A stretch of DNA of 64,000 bases from Devosia sp. SD17-2. GTDB taxonomy: Bacteria; Pseudomonadota; Alphaproteobacteria; Rhizobiales; Devosiaceae. Under the pieces are notes generated by a model, which was not told the origin of the DNA, searched no databases, and worked only from the letters and a program-made list of their open reading frames with translations. The stretch spans positions 1,629,001 to 1,693,000 of the forward strand of contig NZ_CP104002.1 of the NCBI RefSeq assembly GCF_029201565.1, given 5' to 3'. Positions 1 to 12,177 of this stretch are shown one piece after another. The translations under genes and the position numbers were made by a program. Position 1 is the first letter of the stretch. Each line of letters opens with the position of its first letter.

Positions 1-2
1 GC

Positions 3-2201
<2,199 letters not shown>

Positions 2202-2220
2202 GGCCGCACCGGGAGGTTTT

Positions 2221-3495
2221 ATGGTTAGAGTGCTGGGCTTGGCCCTGGCGGCGGCGATGCTGCCAGGTGTGGCTGTCGCGGGGGAAGCAGGCGACGCTCT
2301 GGTGCAGCACCTTTATGCGGGGACCTCGGCCGAGGGCCTCTCCAGCGCGGTAAGCGCCTGCGAGGCCGGAGACAGCGAAGCCTGCTTTGCCGAGGCGATG
2401 TATTCCCTCGTCCTTGCCTATGAGGGCCTTGCCGAGGATCTCTATCGCTACGGCGCCTCAACTCCCTCCATGCCTGCGGCTGCCATGCTGCTGGGACTCG
2501 GCATGGGCGGCGAAATCGTCGAGCCGGCCAACAGCGCCCCCGAGCCGCTCAGCTATGACAAGCTGCGCCAGATGCTCGAGGATTTCCTCGCCGATCTCGA
2601 CACCACCCGCGCCGCCTTCATCCGCGCCGGCGAAAGCGGCGACTTCATGGTCCGCATCGACCCGCTGAAGGTCCGCATAGACTTTGACGGCGATGGCGAA
2701 GCCGGTGCCGACGAAACCCTGGGCACGCTACTGACTTCAGCCGGCGTGTTCATGGACAATTTTGACGGCGAGATGTCGGAAAAGACCAAGACCAAGGTGG
2801 CCGAACTGGACACGAGCGTGGGCTTCGACCGCGCCGATGCCTTCTGGTTCGCGGGCTATAGCCAGATCGCCGGCGCACCGCTCGATTTCCTTCTCGCCCA
2901 TGATTTTTCGGGCTTTTATGACGCCTATCTCCATCGCGTCTTCCCCGCCTCCGGCCTGCCGATGCAGGATTATTCGCGCGGCGGCACGCTGATGATGGAT
3001 CCGGAAAGCGATGCGGCGATCGCCGACATCATCGCCGCCATTCACACCCTCTCTTTCCCAGTGGTCGACGCCGAGCGTCTCAGCGGCGTGCGCGGCCGCC
3101 TGCTCGAAATCACTGCTCTCTCACGCCGCAATTGGGACGCCATCCTCGCCGAGACAGACGATGAGCGCGAGCTCGTGCCGTCGCCGGCGCAGACCTCCAT
3201 CTTCCCCGGGCATGAAGTGACCGAGGACGTGGTTTCCGCCTGGATGGCGACGCTCGACACGCTCGACACCATTCTCGAGGGCGAATTGCTGCTGCCGCAT
3301 TGGCGCTTCAGCCAGGGCTTTGATCTCAAGGCGTTTTTCGAGACGGCCACAAGAACCGATCTCGTCATTATCTTCACCGGTCAGGGGGCAGTGCCGTTCC
3401 TTGCCGATGGTCCGGTGGCCGATGCGCAGAGCTTTGCCGAAGGCAATCGCGTCTTTGGTGACGCCTGGCCCAATTTCGTGCTCTGGTTTAACTGA
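2221..3495 (+). CDS. secreted protein of unknown function
   Basis: A 424-residue protein with a clear Sec signal peptide (MVRVLGLALAAAMLPGVAVAG), so probably periplasmic. I do not recognise a named family. A segment reading DFDGDGEAGADE near residue 160 resembles an EF-hand-type calcium loop, but no second loop is evident. The start is placed at the ATG at 2221, which has GGGAGG just upstream and begins the signal peptide; the longer frame starting at 2182 would overlap ligA. The gene lies 19 bases after ligA and 27 bases before another secreted-protein gene, so the three may be co-transcribed. Confidence 0.75.
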   Translation: MVRVLGLALAAAMLPGVAVAGEAGDALVQHLYAGTSAEGLSSAVSACEAGDSEACFAEAMYSLVLAYEGLAEDLYRYGASTPSMPAAAMLLGLGMGGEIVEPANSAPEPLSYDKLRQMLEDFLADLDTTRAAFIRAGESGDFMVRIDPLKVRIDFDGDGEAGADETLGTLLTSAGVFMDNFDGEMSEKTKTKVAELDTSVGFDRADAFWFAGYSQIAGAPLDFLLAHDFSGFYDAYLHRVFPASGLPMQDYSRGGTLMMDPESDAAIADIIAAIHTLSFPVVDAERLSGVRGRLLEITALSRRNWDAILAETDDERELVPSPAQTSIFPGHEVTEDVVSAWMATLDTLDTILEGELLLPHWRFSQGFDLKAFFETATRTDLVIIFTGQGAVPFLADGPVADAQSFAEGNRVFGDAWPNFVLWFN

Positions 3496-3522
3496 TCGGG
3501 TTCTCGCTTGAGGAGCGAAATT

Positions 3523-3990
3523 ATGCGTCGTCTGGTACTCGCCTTCGGATTTGCCGCCGCGTTGGTGGCCTCCGCCGCCGCGCAGGAGTTTGATAGTCCC
3601 GAAGCATTGCTCGAGACCTTTTACGAGCCCTATTTCACCGGCGCCTTCGCCGAGGATGAATCCATCTTCCGCTCGGCGTTCCTGCAGGAGCTCTACGAGC
3701 AGGATGAGGCCAATACACCCATCGGCGAAATGGGCGCGCTGGGCTTTGATCCCTATATCAACGGGCAGGATTTCGACATCGCCGACTTCGAGATCGTCGC
3801 TACCGAGGTCGAGGGGGATGTGGCGACGGCCGAGGTCTACTTCACCAATTTCGGCGAGCCGACCGAGCTGATCTACGATCTGGTGTTCGAGGACAATGGC
3901 TGGCGCATCGATGATGTCACCTCGATCTCGCCGGGTCGGGAATATCGCCTGAGCGAGATTTTCCTCGAAACTCTGGGCGTCGAGCCCTGA
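3523..3990 (+). CDS. small secreted protein, possibly DUF3828/NTF2-like
   Basis: A 155-residue protein that starts at the ATG at 3523 behind GAGGAG. It has a signal peptide ending near SAAAQE. The mature part has the pattern of a DUF3828-like or NTF2-like fold: a helix with SPEALLETFYEPYF, then strands ending in YDLVFEDNGWRIDDV. The family assignment is by resemblance only and the function is unknown. It is the last gene of the run that starts at ligA and is closed by a strong intrinsic terminator. Confidence 0.7.
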   Translation: MRRLVLAFGFAAALVASAAAQEFDSPEALLETFYEPYFTGAFAEDESIFRSAFLQELYEQDEANTPIGEMGALGFDPYINGQDFDIADFEIVATEVEGDVATAEVYFTNFGEPTELIYDLVFEDNGWRIDDVTSISPGREYRLSEIFLETLGVEP

Positions 3991-3998
3991 TTATGCAG

Positions 3999-4028
3999 TC
4001 TCCCTCGGGCCAGCCCGAGGGAGATTTT
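3999..4028. terminator. intrinsic terminator
   Basis: An 11-bp perfect stem (tctccctcggg paired with cccgagggaga, 3999-4024) with a four-base loop is followed by TTTT. It ends the ligA-side genes and lies between convergent genes, so it may also stop transcription arriving from the aminopeptidase gene. Confidence 0.85.
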
Positions 4029-4040
4029 CTTCGATAAGCC

Positions 4041-5861
4041 TCAAATGGCCTTGGTCGCCTGTTCGAGCCAAGCTTTGACGTCGCCGCTCACCAGCGGACC
4101 AATCTCCGTCCACACACGCGCATGGAATGCGTTGAGCCAGTCCCGCTCGGCTGCGGTCAGCAGCTCAAGCGCGATCAGCCGTGTATCAATGGGGGCCAGG
4201 GTGATGGTCTCGAAGTCGAGATAGCCGGGATATCCAGCGCACTCCTGCACCACGATCAGGTTCTCGATGCGGATGCCGTACTCGCCGGCCTTGTAGTATC
4301 CGGGTTCATTGGAAATGACATTGCCCACTTCCAGCGGCAGCGGATAGCGGCTGGAGATGCCGATCGGCCCCTCATGCACGCCGAGGAAGGCGCCGACGCC
4401 ATGGCCGGTGCCGTGATTATAGGTGACGCCATCGGCCCAGAGGAACTGGCGCGCCAACACGTCGATCTGCGCGCCGCTGGTGCCCCGCGGGAAACGCGCC
4501 ATTGAAATGGCGATCATGCCCTTGAGGACGCGCGTATAGCGGTCCTTCTGCTCGGCCGTGGCCGAGCCGGTGGACAGGGTGCGGGTGATGTCGGTGGTGC
4601 CCGAAAGATATTGCGCGCCGCTGTCGACCAGCATGATTTCCCCGGCCTTGAGTGTGCGGTCGGTCTTGGTGGTCACGCGGTAATGGACGATCGCCCCGTT
4701 GGGGCCGGCGCCGGAAATAGTGTCGAAGCTTGCGTCGATGCAGCTCTCTTCCTCGCGGCGGAACGCCTCCAGTGCGGTGACAATGCCGATTTCGGTCAGC
4801 TGTCCCTTTGGCGCTTCGCTATCGAACCAGTGGAGGAATTTTGCCAGGGCCACGCCGTCGAGCTTGTGCGCCTCGCGCATGCCGGCCAGTTCAGCGTCAT
4901 TTTTGCGCGATTTTGGCAGCAGCACCGGGTCGCGCTTGTCGACCAGTCTTGCTCCCGCCTTGGTGAGCGTATCGGCGACGGCCATGGGCGCGGAGTGCGG
5001 GTCCACCAGCACGGATTTGCCGTCCTTGCCCAGGGCTTCAAGCGCGCCGGGCAGATCGGTGCTGGCTGCCACATCGGCGATGCCGGACAGAGCGTTTTTC
5101 AGCTCCGGCGTGATCTTGGCCGGATCGAGATAGAGCAGCGGGCTGCCTTCCGCTGGCACGGTGGCAAAGCCGAGCACGAACGGCGTGTTCGGTACATCGC
5201 GCCCGCGCATGTTGAACAGCCAGCAGATGGACTCAGGCAGGGTCAGCACGGCGGCATCGGCGCCGTCGGCCTTCAGCGAGGCCTGGATCTCGGCGATCTT
5301 GTCCGCGGCGGTCTTGCCGGCGCGGTTGTGGCCCAGAAATTCGATCGTGCTGACGGGCGGAGCAGGGCGGTCTTCCCAGACACTATCGACGAGATTGGCA
5401 TGGGACACGATTTTGGCGTGGCCCCGCAATTGCGTTTCCATGTCGCGCACGCTGCCCGGTGTATGCAGCCACGGGTCATAGGCCAGCACGGCCCCAGCGG
5501 GCACATAGGGTTTCAGGTCAAAACTCATGCTGGGCACTTCGTGCACCTCGACCAGATTGGTGTCGGTCTGCGCCGGGGCCTGCAGTGTGTAGCGGCTGTC
5601 GATGAAGAGGTGGGCCTTGTCGGCAGTGACCATCGCCATGCCCGCTGAACCGGTAAAGCCGGTGACATAGGCGAGGCGCGCCTCGCTCGCCGGCACGGAT
5701 TCGCCGCGATGGGCATCGGCGCGGGGAATGAGGAAGGCGTCGACGCCGGCCTGTTTCATGGCCTGGCGCAGGGCTGCCAGGCGCGGCGCCACGTGGCTGG
5801 GGTCGCTCTTTTCCTCAAAGCTCTGGAATAGGGCAGGGGCGAAACTGGGTGTGCTCATCAT
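4041..5861 (-). CDS. Xaa-Pro aminopeptidase (aminopeptidase P, M24B)
   Basis: A 606-residue metallopeptidase that removes an N-terminal residue preceding proline. This is the long three-domain form: two creatinase-like N-terminal domains (about 1-310) and a C-terminal pita-bread catalytic domain. The dinuclear metal ligands are visible: Asp in MLVDSG and in TTDITR, His in HGTGHGVG, Glu in SNEPGYY and Glu in GIRIEN. No signal peptide is seen, so it is cytosolic. The start has two adjacent ATG codons (5861 and 5858). It is transcribed alone, convergent with the genes on its left and divergent from the small genes on its right. Confidence 0.93.
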   Translation of the reverse strand: MMSTPSFAPALFQSFEEKSDPSHVAPRLAALRQAMKQAGVDAFLIPRADAHRGESVPASEARLAYVTGFTGSAGMAMVTADKAHLFIDSRYTLQAPAQTDTNLVEVHEVPSMSFDLKPYVPAGAVLAYDPWLHTPGSVRDMETQLRGHAKIVSHANLVDSVWEDRPAPPVSTIEFLGHNRAGKTAADKIAEIQASLKADGADAAVLTLPESICWLFNMRGRDVPNTPFVLGFATVPAEGSPLLYLDPAKITPELKNALSGIADVAASTDLPGALEALGKDGKSVLVDPHSAPMAVADTLTKAGARLVDKRDPVLLPKSRKNDAELAGMREAHKLDGVALAKFLHWFDSEAPKGQLTEIGIVTALEAFRREEESCIDASFDTISGAGPNGAIVHYRVTTKTDRTLKAGEIMLVDSGAQYLSGTTDITRTLSTGSATAEQKDRYTRVLKGMIAISMARFPRGTSGAQIDVLARQFLWADGVTYNHGTGHGVGAFLGVHEGPIGISSRYPLPLEVGNVISNEPGYYKAGEYGIRIENLIVVQECAGYPGYLDFETITLAPIDTRLIALELLTAAERDWLNAFHARVWTEIGPLVSGDVKAWLEQATKAI

Positions 5862-5968
5862 ATCTTCCGGCGCCGGGCTGCAGTGCAGGCATGGCTGGCT
5901 TGTGGTTGTGGCGCTACTCCTCGCGCCAAAAGAACACTATCTCATCGGCAGACATCAGGAGACGGAAA

Positions 5969-6103
5969 ATGAACAAGGGAAACAATTTCTTCCAGCGCGC
6001 GCTCAACTCGCTTGTTGAAGGTCGCACGCGTCAGGCCCAGCGTTATCTGGCTCAGTATGACCGCGATCACGGGCACGAAGCCGCCCGCAAGCTGGCGCGT
6101 TAA
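5969..6103 (+). CDS. 44-aa basic small protein, paralogue of the next gene
   Basis: A short reading frame, MNKGNNFFQRALNSLVEG followed by a basic amphipathic segment, ending EAARKLAR. The ATG at 5969 is preceded by GGAGACGGA. It resembles the 43-residue frame at 6221: both open with N-x-F-x-x-A-L-x-x-L and continue with an R-x-R-x-A-x-R type basic stretch. That paired similarity is the main reason to believe both are real genes. Function unknown; small helical proteins of this type are common in Hyphomicrobiales, but I cannot name the family. Confidence 0.65.
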   Translation: MNKGNNFFQRALNSLVEGRTRQAQRYLAQYDRDHGHEAARKLAR

Positions 6104-6220
6104 TCACGCCCTGCAAAAGCGGCATGGCTGGTCTGCTCTTTGACCCCTAACGGACGCAGAGCAAACAGCCTACATAGGCTTTGACGGATGGCAACAGACC
6201 CCCGTCGCATGGAGAAAAAG

Positions 6221-6352
6221 ATGGCTGAGAGCAAGAATGGTTTCCGCAACGCACTGGGTGGTCTTATCCACGCTCGCGGTCGCGAAGCCACACGCCAGGT
6301 TAACTATCGCATGCAGCATCAGCTGATCGGCGCGGTCACCAAGCGCCCGTAA
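6221..6352 (+). CDS. 43-aa basic small protein, paralogue of the preceding gene
   Basis: Encodes MAESKNGFRNALGGLIHARG followed by REATRQVNYRMQHQLIGAVTKRP. The ATG at 6221 has GGAGAAAA at a good distance; in-frame ATGs at 6209 and 6188 are alternatives. Pattern, size, charge and strand match the neighbouring 44-residue protein, 117 bases upstream. An intrinsic terminator follows 31 bases after the stop. Function unknown. Confidence 0.65.
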   Translation: MAESKNGFRNALGGLIHARGREATRQVNYRMQHQLIGAVTKRP

Positions 6353-6383
6353 CGGCTGCCTGCATCGCTGACGATCTGATTTG

Positions 6384-6418
6384 ATCCCCGGAGCCCGCTT
6401 CGGGGATTTTGCTTTTTT
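6384..6418 (+). terminator. intrinsic terminator
   Basis: The stem ATCCCCGGAG/CTTCGGGGAT with a CCCG loop is followed by TTTTGCTTTTTT. It closes the two-small-gene unit. Confidence 0.8.
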
Positions 6419-6500
6419 CGGGCTTTTGTATTTTGGGGGCTTTGCGCGCGGTTCTGCGACTGCACCCGCATAGCCACATCGCGCCAAGTCCACCGTCGCC

Positions 6501-6573
6501 GTCGTCACCCGGTTTATCCGGGTGATCCATGCCACGGTGAATAGATTGCCCGGATAAACTGGGCAATGACGAC
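6501..6573. repeat. REP-like imperfect inverted repeat
   Basis: The left arm gtcgtcacccggtttatccg and the reverse complement of the right arm share the core CCCGGTTTATCCGGG / CCCAGTTTATCCGGG and both begin GTCGTCA. The arms flank about 20 bases. This resembles dispersed extragenic palindromes of alphaproteobacteria. Only one copy is in the window, so its repetitive nature is inference. Confidence 0.5.
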
Positions 6574-6635
6574 AGATGGATGAATTTCGCCTCAGAGAGG
6601 AAGCGTGTCCTTAGGCGCGACGACCCCAAAAATCC

Positions 6636-7505
6636 TCAGTGCTTTTCGAGCACCAGGGTCGTCCATTCCTTGCGCTTGAGGTGATCCACCAGCTTGAAAC
6701 CGGCAGCCTCATAGGCGGCGATGACGCCGTCGGCCTGGGTGTTGAGAATGCCCGATAGAATGGCCGTCCCACCCTGGCGGGTGATGCCGCCCATGCCGGG
6801 GGCCAGTTCGGTCAGCGGACCGGCCAGGATATTGGCAACCACCAGATCATAGGGCGCGCGGGCAGTGATGGCTTCGTGGTCAAGGCCGGTGGCCTCGAGC
6901 GCATCGATCAGCTCGGCAACGTCGTTGTCCCGTGCGTTCTCTTCGGTCGTCGTCACCGCAACTGGGTCGATATCGGTAGCCAGAACATTGACGCCGACAC
7001 GCTTGGCGAGCGCGATGGCGAGAACGCCGGTGCCGGTGCCGACATCGATCATGTTCTGCGGCTTGTCGCGCTGCAGCAGCGCTTCGATTGCCTCAAGGCA
7101 GCCGGTGGTGGTCTGGTGGTGGCCGGTGCCAAACGCCTGGGCGGCGTCGATCTTCATCGGCGTCAGGCCTTCGGGGATCGGGCCGGTCTCATGGCTGCCA
7201 TAGACATAGAAGCCGCCCGCGATCACCGGGGCGAGGCCCTCGAGCGATTTGGCGACCCAGTTAACATCGGGGTCGAGCGTTTCGACGGAAAATTCCACCG
7301 TTCCGCCCAGAACCTCCTTGGCTAGCGCATTGAAGGCGTCGATATCCGGCGGGCTGTCGCAGGTGGCTTCAAAGAACCACTCACCAGTGTCTTCGTTTTC
7401 ATGCGCCGATGCGGTCAGCGCCAGATCGTCCCGCTCCATCACGGCGTCGACCAGTGCATAGGCCTGATCCTTGGTGAGAGCGACGGAGATCTGGTCGACG
7501 GACAT
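6636..7505 (-). CDS. prmA: ribosomal protein L11 methyltransferase PrmA
   Basis: SAM-dependent enzyme that trimethylates ribosomal protein L11. The SAM-binding motif DVGTGTGVLAIALAKRVG is clear, followed by ATDIDPVAV and VVANILAGPL, the PrmA version of the N-P/I-P-Y-type active-site loop. The substrate-recognition N-terminal domain occupies about the first 90 residues. Length is 289 aa from the ATG at 7505, which has AGGAAG upstream; a longer in-frame start at 7556 has no such support. It stands alone between a terminator/repeat region and a divergently spaced cyclase gene on the same strand. Confidence 0.95.
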   Translation of the reverse strand: MSVDQISVALTKDQAYALVDAVMERDDLALTASAHENEDTGEWFFEATCDSPPDIDAFNALAKEVLGGTVEFSVETLDPDVNWVAKSLEGLAPVIAGGFYVYGSHETGPIPEGLTPMKIDAAQAFGTGHHQTTTGCLEAIEALLQRDKPQNMIDVGTGTGVLAIALAKRVGVNVLATDIDPVAVTTTEENARDNDVAELIDALEATGLDHEAITARAPYDLVVANILAGPLTELAPGMGGITRQGGTAILSGILNTQADGVIAAYEAAGFKLVDHLKRKEWTTLVLEKH

Positions 7506-7608
7506 GAGGGGCTTCCTTTTTGATTGGCTCCCTGATTGCTGCACGCCAGTGGCCAAGTCAATGCAAACCGCGTTGAGCGGCCGGGCACCCCACAGGCTGG
7601 GGGCTCAA

Positions 7609-9354
7609 TCAGGCGATGCGCTGGGCGGTGTCGGCGCTGTCGCTGACAATCCGGTCGCGGCCGGCATTCTTGGCAGCGTAGAGATGCTGGTCTGCCCGGC
7701 GGAAGATTTCGTCCCAGCTTTCGTCGGAATCGGCGAGGCGCATGGCAATGCCGAAGCTCGCGGTGATCTTCAATTGCAGGGGCTGCTGGACCGGATTGCG
7801 ATGCAGCTGGTTCTTGAAATGGGTCACGATGCTGATCGCCTGTTCCAGATCGACGCGGCGCAGGATGATGACAAACTCCTCGCCCCCCAGCCGCGCAAAA
7901 GCATCGGTGGGGCGGGTCAGTAGGCCGATTTCGCGTGCCACACCGGCCAGCACTTCATCGCCGACCGAATGGCCATGGGTGTCGTTGACGTTCTTGAAGT
8001 GGTCGATGTCGAACAGAACCACGGCCATGTCTTCGCCGGTGATTTTTGCCCGTCGGAACAGCGCGTCGGCGCGTTGCACGAGAGCCCGGCGATTGAGCAG
8101 GCCGGTGAGAGTATCGGTTTCGGAGAGGCGCTTGAGCCGAAGGTTCATCTGCCTTTGCAGACCTTCTAGCCGCCGCTTCTCCCGCTGGTTTTCCCGCAGG
8201 ATGGCCAGACCCTCGAAAATATCGTTGACCTCGCGGGCCGCATTGCCTGCCTTGGGCGGCGTGGTGAGATCGCCGCTGGCGAGGGCCACGACCTCGCCAT
8301 GCAGGGCGAGGAGCGGGGTGAAGAGCCCGCGCCGAAACATTGCCCCCACCCCGATCAGCACGGAAATCACCAGCGCGGTGAGGAGGGCGGAATCGATCAT
8401 GGCCTGCCGCGCCTGCAGGCGGCGTGTCTCGAGCATGGTGAGCGAGAGTTCGACCAGCTCATTGCGCAGGCTCTCGAGGCTTGCCATGCCCGGGACATAG
8501 ACTTCGGTGAAGGAGCCGCCCGACATGCCATTGGTCGGCCCCATGATATGGGCGGTGGCGATGGCCATGGGCATGGCGTCGTCGAGATATTCGGCCTCGA
8601 CGCGTTCCACGAGGCTGGCAATGGTGTCATTGCCGGAAAAGAGCGCGGCATTGTTCAGCCCGCTCTCCCATATATTGAGGATGATGGCGCTCGTCTTGTC
8701 CATCAGCAGGGCATAATTGGCGTCCTCGTCGCGCGGCGCCACCAGTGTCATCACCACATAGGAGCCGAGCCGGCCGGCCTGTTCGCGCAGGGCGCTGGCG
8801 CTGCTGGCGAGCAGCACCTCCCCGGCAATCTGCGGCGTTGTCGGCACCAGATGGCCGCTGACCTCGTTGCGCAGATCGGCGGCGCTGTCGGCGGCACGGA
8901 ACATAGCCATGATTGCCAGTGGCACATGCAATGTGGTGCGCGCCTCGAGCGGCACGGCCACGACCTTGTCCACGGCCATCCGTCCGGTGTTGAGGCTTTC
9001 CAGAACCTCGGTGATGGCGGTGAGCCTGGCCTGGTCGTCGACGTGGTGGAGGGTGAGCGCCTCGATCATTACAGCGATGGCGTCGTCGGTCTTGGCGCGG
9101 CTCTGCTCGAGTGCGACCAGCGCCTCGTCGAGCTCGGAAGGTTTTGCCGCCATAGCGACATTGGCCGGACCGCGTTCGGCGGAAATGGCATTGGCGCTGT
9201 CGAGCACAAGGACGAAGACGCGCATTTCCTCAGCGCCGTGACCGAAGCGCTGGAAATCATTGTAATTGCTGAGAATGGCCGCGCCGCCAAGCAGCAGGCA
9301 GCCAAAGGCCACGACTGCTGCTCCCAGCGACTGTAGGTGTTGAATTCGAAACAC
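7609..9354 (-). CDS. membrane-bound diguanylate cyclase (GGDEF)
   Basis: A 581-residue inner-membrane enzyme likely to make cyclic di-GMP from two GTP. Residues about 8-30 form a first transmembrane helix. A roughly 280-residue periplasmic sensor region follows, then a second helix (LLTALVISVLIGVGAMF), a short HAMP-like/coiled linker and a C-terminal GGDEF domain. The signature reads RLGGEEF, an active-type GGEEF. Five residues before it is RPTD, an intact RxxD inhibitory site, so product feedback is expected. No EAL domain is present. The signal sensed is unknown. Confidence 0.92.
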   Translation of the reverse strand: MFRIQHLQSLGAAVVAFGCLLLGGAAILSNYNDFQRFGHGAEEMRVFVLVLDSANAISAERGPANVAMAAKPSELDEALVALEQSRAKTDDAIAVMIEALTLHHVDDQARLTAITEVLESLNTGRMAVDKVVAVPLEARTTLHVPLAIMAMFRAADSAADLRNEVSGHLVPTTPQIAGEVLLASSASALREQAGRLGSYVVMTLVAPRDEDANYALLMDKTSAIILNIWESGLNNAALFSGNDTIASLVERVEAEYLDDAMPMAIATAHIMGPTNGMSGGSFTEVYVPGMASLESLRNELVELSLTMLETRRLQARQAMIDSALLTALVISVLIGVGAMFRRGLFTPLLALHGEVVALASGDLTTPPKAGNAAREVNDIFEGLAILRENQREKRRLEGLQRQMNLRLKRLSETDTLTGLLNRRALVQRADALFRRAKITGEDMAVVLFDIDHFKNVNDTHGHSVGDEVLAGVAREIGLLTRPTDAFARLGGEEFVIILRRVDLEQAISIVTHFKNQLHRNPVQQPLQLKITASFGIAMRLADSDESWDEIFRRADQHLYAAKNAGRDRIVSDSADTAQRIA

Positions 9355-9434
9355 GGCCCTGCTCCCATCGGGAGCGTGAGTGTGGCACGCAGCAGGCTGA
9401 CAAGGTGTGAATTTGGCTGGTTAACTGTGTGCTA

Positions 9435-9752
9435 TCAGAGACGTACGGCCGTTCCCGATACCGAAACCATCAGCATCGACCCGCCTTGGCCGACGACTTC
9501 ATAGTCGATGTCGACACCCACGACCGCATCGGCACCTATGCGCCTTGCTTCTTCTTCCAGCTCGGCAAAGGCCTGTCGGCGCGCATCGCGCAGTGTCGAT
9601 TCATAAGCACCGGCCCGACCACCCACGATATCGCGGATGCCGGCAAACAGATCCTTGAAGATATTAGCCCCGACAATCACCTCGCCCGTGGCAATGCCGA
9701 GATACTCCCGAATAGCCCGGCCTTCGAGCGTCGGCGTGGTGGAAATGATCAT
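9435..9752 (-). CDS. YbjQ/UPF0145 family protein
   Basis: A 105-residue cytosolic protein matching the YbjQ (UPF0145, DUF74) family: [12 protein letters not shown], then [24 protein letters not shown], and [19 protein letters not shown]. Members form pentameric beta-barrels and are often called heavy-metal-binding, but the biochemical role is not established. Length is typical. It is a single gene between the cyclase and uvrD on the same strand. Confidence 0.9.
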   Translation of the reverse strand: MIISTTPTLEGRAIREYLGIATGEVIVGANIFKDLFAGIRDIVGGRAGAYESTLRDARRQAFAELEEEARRIGADAVVGVDIDYEVVGQGGSMLMVSVSGTAVRL

Positions 9753-9840
9753 CGTGGTCCTCCTGTTTGCTCTCCAGCATGTGGGGCGAGCAGCGCAAAA
9801 GGCAAGACGCGAGGCTGTATAATCTCGTGGGGAAGGGGGC

Positions 9841-12177
9841 TTAGCCCTTCTTCACAAAACTCTCCAAAACCTTCTTGGTCCCGGCCTTTTCAAAATCGAT
9901 GGTCAGCTTGTTGCCTTCGATGGTGATCACCTCGCCATAGCCGAACTTGAGGTGGAAGACGCGGTCGCCCAACACATAGCTGCTCGACTGGCTGCCGAGA
10001 TCGACCGAGCGGGCGACCAGCTCGCCTTCGATGGTCATCGGTCCGCCGCTCTTGCGGCTGGCCTGATTGGCGCGGGCGCGCTGCCAGCCTGGCGTCTCGT
10101 AGACGCTTTCGAACGGGTCAGCCTTGTTGAAGCGGCTCGCCGCGCCACCGCCATAACTGTAGCCGCCATAGGCCGAGCCGCGATCGGTCACCTCCACCGC
10201 CTCAGGCGGCAGTTCGTCGATGAAGCGGGAGGGAATGGCAGACTGCCAGAGCCCGTGGATACGCCGGTTCTGTGCCGCCGAAATGCGCACGCGCTTGCGC
10301 CCGCGGGTGATGCCGACATACCCGAGGCGACGTTCTTCTTCGAGGCCCGCGCGACCGCTTTCATCCATCGAGCGCTGGCTGGGGAAGGTGCCATCCTCCC
10401 AGCCGGGCAGGAACACGGTGTTGAATTCCAGCCCCTTGGCCGAGTGCAGCGTCATGATGGTGACAGCGTCGCTGGCGTCGGCGCTGTCGCGGTCCATCAC
10501 CAGAGAGATGTGTTCGAGGAAGCCGCCGAGGGTCTCGAACTCCTCCATGGAACGGCTGAGTTCCTTGAGGTTTTCCTTGCGCCCTTCGGACTCCGCGGAT
10601 TTGTCAGCCGCCAGCATGTCCATATAGCCGCTTTCCTCGAGGATCTGCTCGACCAGCTGATAGGGCGGCAGGGTCTGGGAGCGATAGGACCAGTCATCGA
10701 ACTGGTTGACGAGGCTGCGCAGGGTCGAGCGCTGCTTGGGCTTGAGGTCCTCGGTTTCCACCATCATGCGTGTTGAGGCGAGGAGGGGAATGTTCTGGTG
10801 CCGCGCCGTCGCGGTCAGCATGTTGACTGTGGTGTCGCCGAGGCCGCGCTTGGGCACGTTGATGATGCGCTCGAAGGCGAGGTCGTCGGCCGGTTGTGCC
10901 ACGAGCCGCAGATAGGCCAGAGCATCGCGGATTTCCTTGCGCTCATAAAAGCGCGGGCCGCCGACGACGCGATAATTGAGTCCCAGCGTGATGAAGCGCT
11001 CTTCGAACTCGCGCATCTGGAAGGAGGCGCGCACGAGGATCGCCATGGAGTTGAGCGGTTCGCCAGCGCGCTGATACTGCTCGATTTCCTCGCCGATGGT
11101 GCGGGCTTCTTCCTCGCTGTCATAGACCTGGGTGAACGAGACCAGCTCGCCGCCCTCGGCAATGTCGGTGTGCAGCGTCTTGCCCAACCGGCCTTCATTA
11201 TTGGCGATCAGCGTCGAGGCGGCCTTCAATATATTGGCCGTCGAGCGATAATTGCGCTCGAGCTTGATCACCTTGGCGCCCGGGAAATCCTTTTCGAAGC
11301 GCAGGATGTTGTCCACCTCGGCGCCGCGCCAGCCATAGATCGACTGGTCGTCGTCGCCCACCACGCAGATATTGGCTTCCGGAGCTGGCTTGCCCTGTGC
11401 CAGCAGCCGCAGCCACAGATATTGGGCGGTGTTGCTGTCTTGGTACTCGTCCACCAGCATATATTTGAATTTGCGATGATATTCGGCCAGCACTTCCGGG
11501 TTCTCGCGGAACAGCCGGATACATTCGAGCAGCAGATCGCCGAAGTCGGCGGCGTTCAGCGTCTTCAGCCGCGCCTGATAGTCGTAATAGAGTTTTCCGC
11601 CCTTGCCGTTGGCGTAATAGCCGCTGTCGCTGGCCGGCACATCCTTGGGCAGCCAGCCGCGGTTCTTCCATGCATCCAGCATGCCGGCGAACTGCCGGGC
11701 GGGCCAGCGCTTCTCGTCGATGTTCTCCGCCGCCAGCAACTGCTTGATCAGCCGGATCTGGTCGTCGGTATCAAGGATGGTGAACTGGGGTTTGAGGTCC
11801 ACCAGTTCGGCATGGCTGCGCAAGATGCGCGCCGACACCGAGTGGAACGTCCCCATCCACGGCAGGCCGTCGAAATTGGGCACGATCTCGTGGATGCGCC
11901 GCTTCATTTCGCTGGCGGCCTTGTTGGTGAAGGTCACCGCCAGGATCTGGCTGCCCCATGCCATACGCTGGTTGAGAATATGGGCGATACGCGTGGTCAG
12001 CACGCGCGTCTTGCCCGTACCGGCGCCCGCCAGCACGAGCAGCGGCCCTTCGGTCGAAAGCACGGCTTCGCGCTGTTCGGCGTTCAGGCCAGCCAGATAG
12101 TCGGGCACACTCGCGCCGCGCAGCTGGCTGGTGATGGGCCCGCCTTGGGGGCGGTGCAGGGGGGCGGGTTCGACCAT
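9841..12177 (-). CDS. uvrD: ATP-dependent DNA helicase UvrD/PcrA
   Basis: Superfamily 1A 3'-to-5' helicase for nucleotide-excision and mismatch repair and for removal of proteins from DNA. Visible motifs: Walker A AGAGTGKT, Walker B VDEYQDSN, motif [16 protein letters not shown], motif IV RNYRST, motif [12 protein letters not shown] and motif [14 protein letters not shown]. The C-terminus ([20 protein letters not shown] onward) is the Tudor-like domain that contacts RNA polymerase in PcrA/UvrD. Length (778 aa) is normal. It is divergent from the AsmA-like gene, with 294 bases between them. Confidence 0.96.
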   Translation of the reverse strand: MVEPAPLHRPQGGPITSQLRGASVPDYLAGLNAEQREAVLSTEGPLLVLAGAGTGKTRVLTTRIAHILNQRMAWGSQILAVTFTNKAASEMKRRIHEIVPNFDGLPWMGTFHSVSARILRSHAELVDLKPQFTILDTDDQIRLIKQLLAAENIDEKRWPARQFAGMLDAWKNRGWLPKDVPASDSGYYANGKGGKLYYDYQARLKTLNAADFGDLLLECIRLFRENPEVLAEYHRKFKYMLVDEYQDSNTAQYLWLRLLAQGKPAPEANICVVGDDDQSIYGWRGAEVDNILRFEKDFPGAKVIKLERNYRSTANILKAASTLIANNEGRLGKTLHTDIAEGGELVSFTQVYDSEEEARTIGEEIEQYQRAGEPLNSMAILVRASFQMREFEERFITLGLNYRVVGGPRFYERKEIRDALAYLRLVAQPADDLAFERIINVPKRGLGDTTVNMLTATARHQNIPLLASTRMMVETEDLKPKQRSTLRSLVNQFDDWSYRSQTLPPYQLVEQILEESGYMDMLAADKSAESEGRKENLKELSRSMEEFETLGGFLEHISLVMDRDSADASDAVTIMTLHSAKGLEFNTVFLPGWEDGTFPSQRSMDESGRAGLEEERRLGYVGITRGRKRVRISAAQNRRIHGLWQSAIPSRFIDELPPEAVEVTDRGSAYGGYSYGGGAASRFNKADPFESVYETPGWQRARANQASRKSGGPMTIEGELVARSVDLGSQSSSYVLGDRVFHLKFGYGEVITIEGNKLTIDFEKAGTKKVLESFVKKG

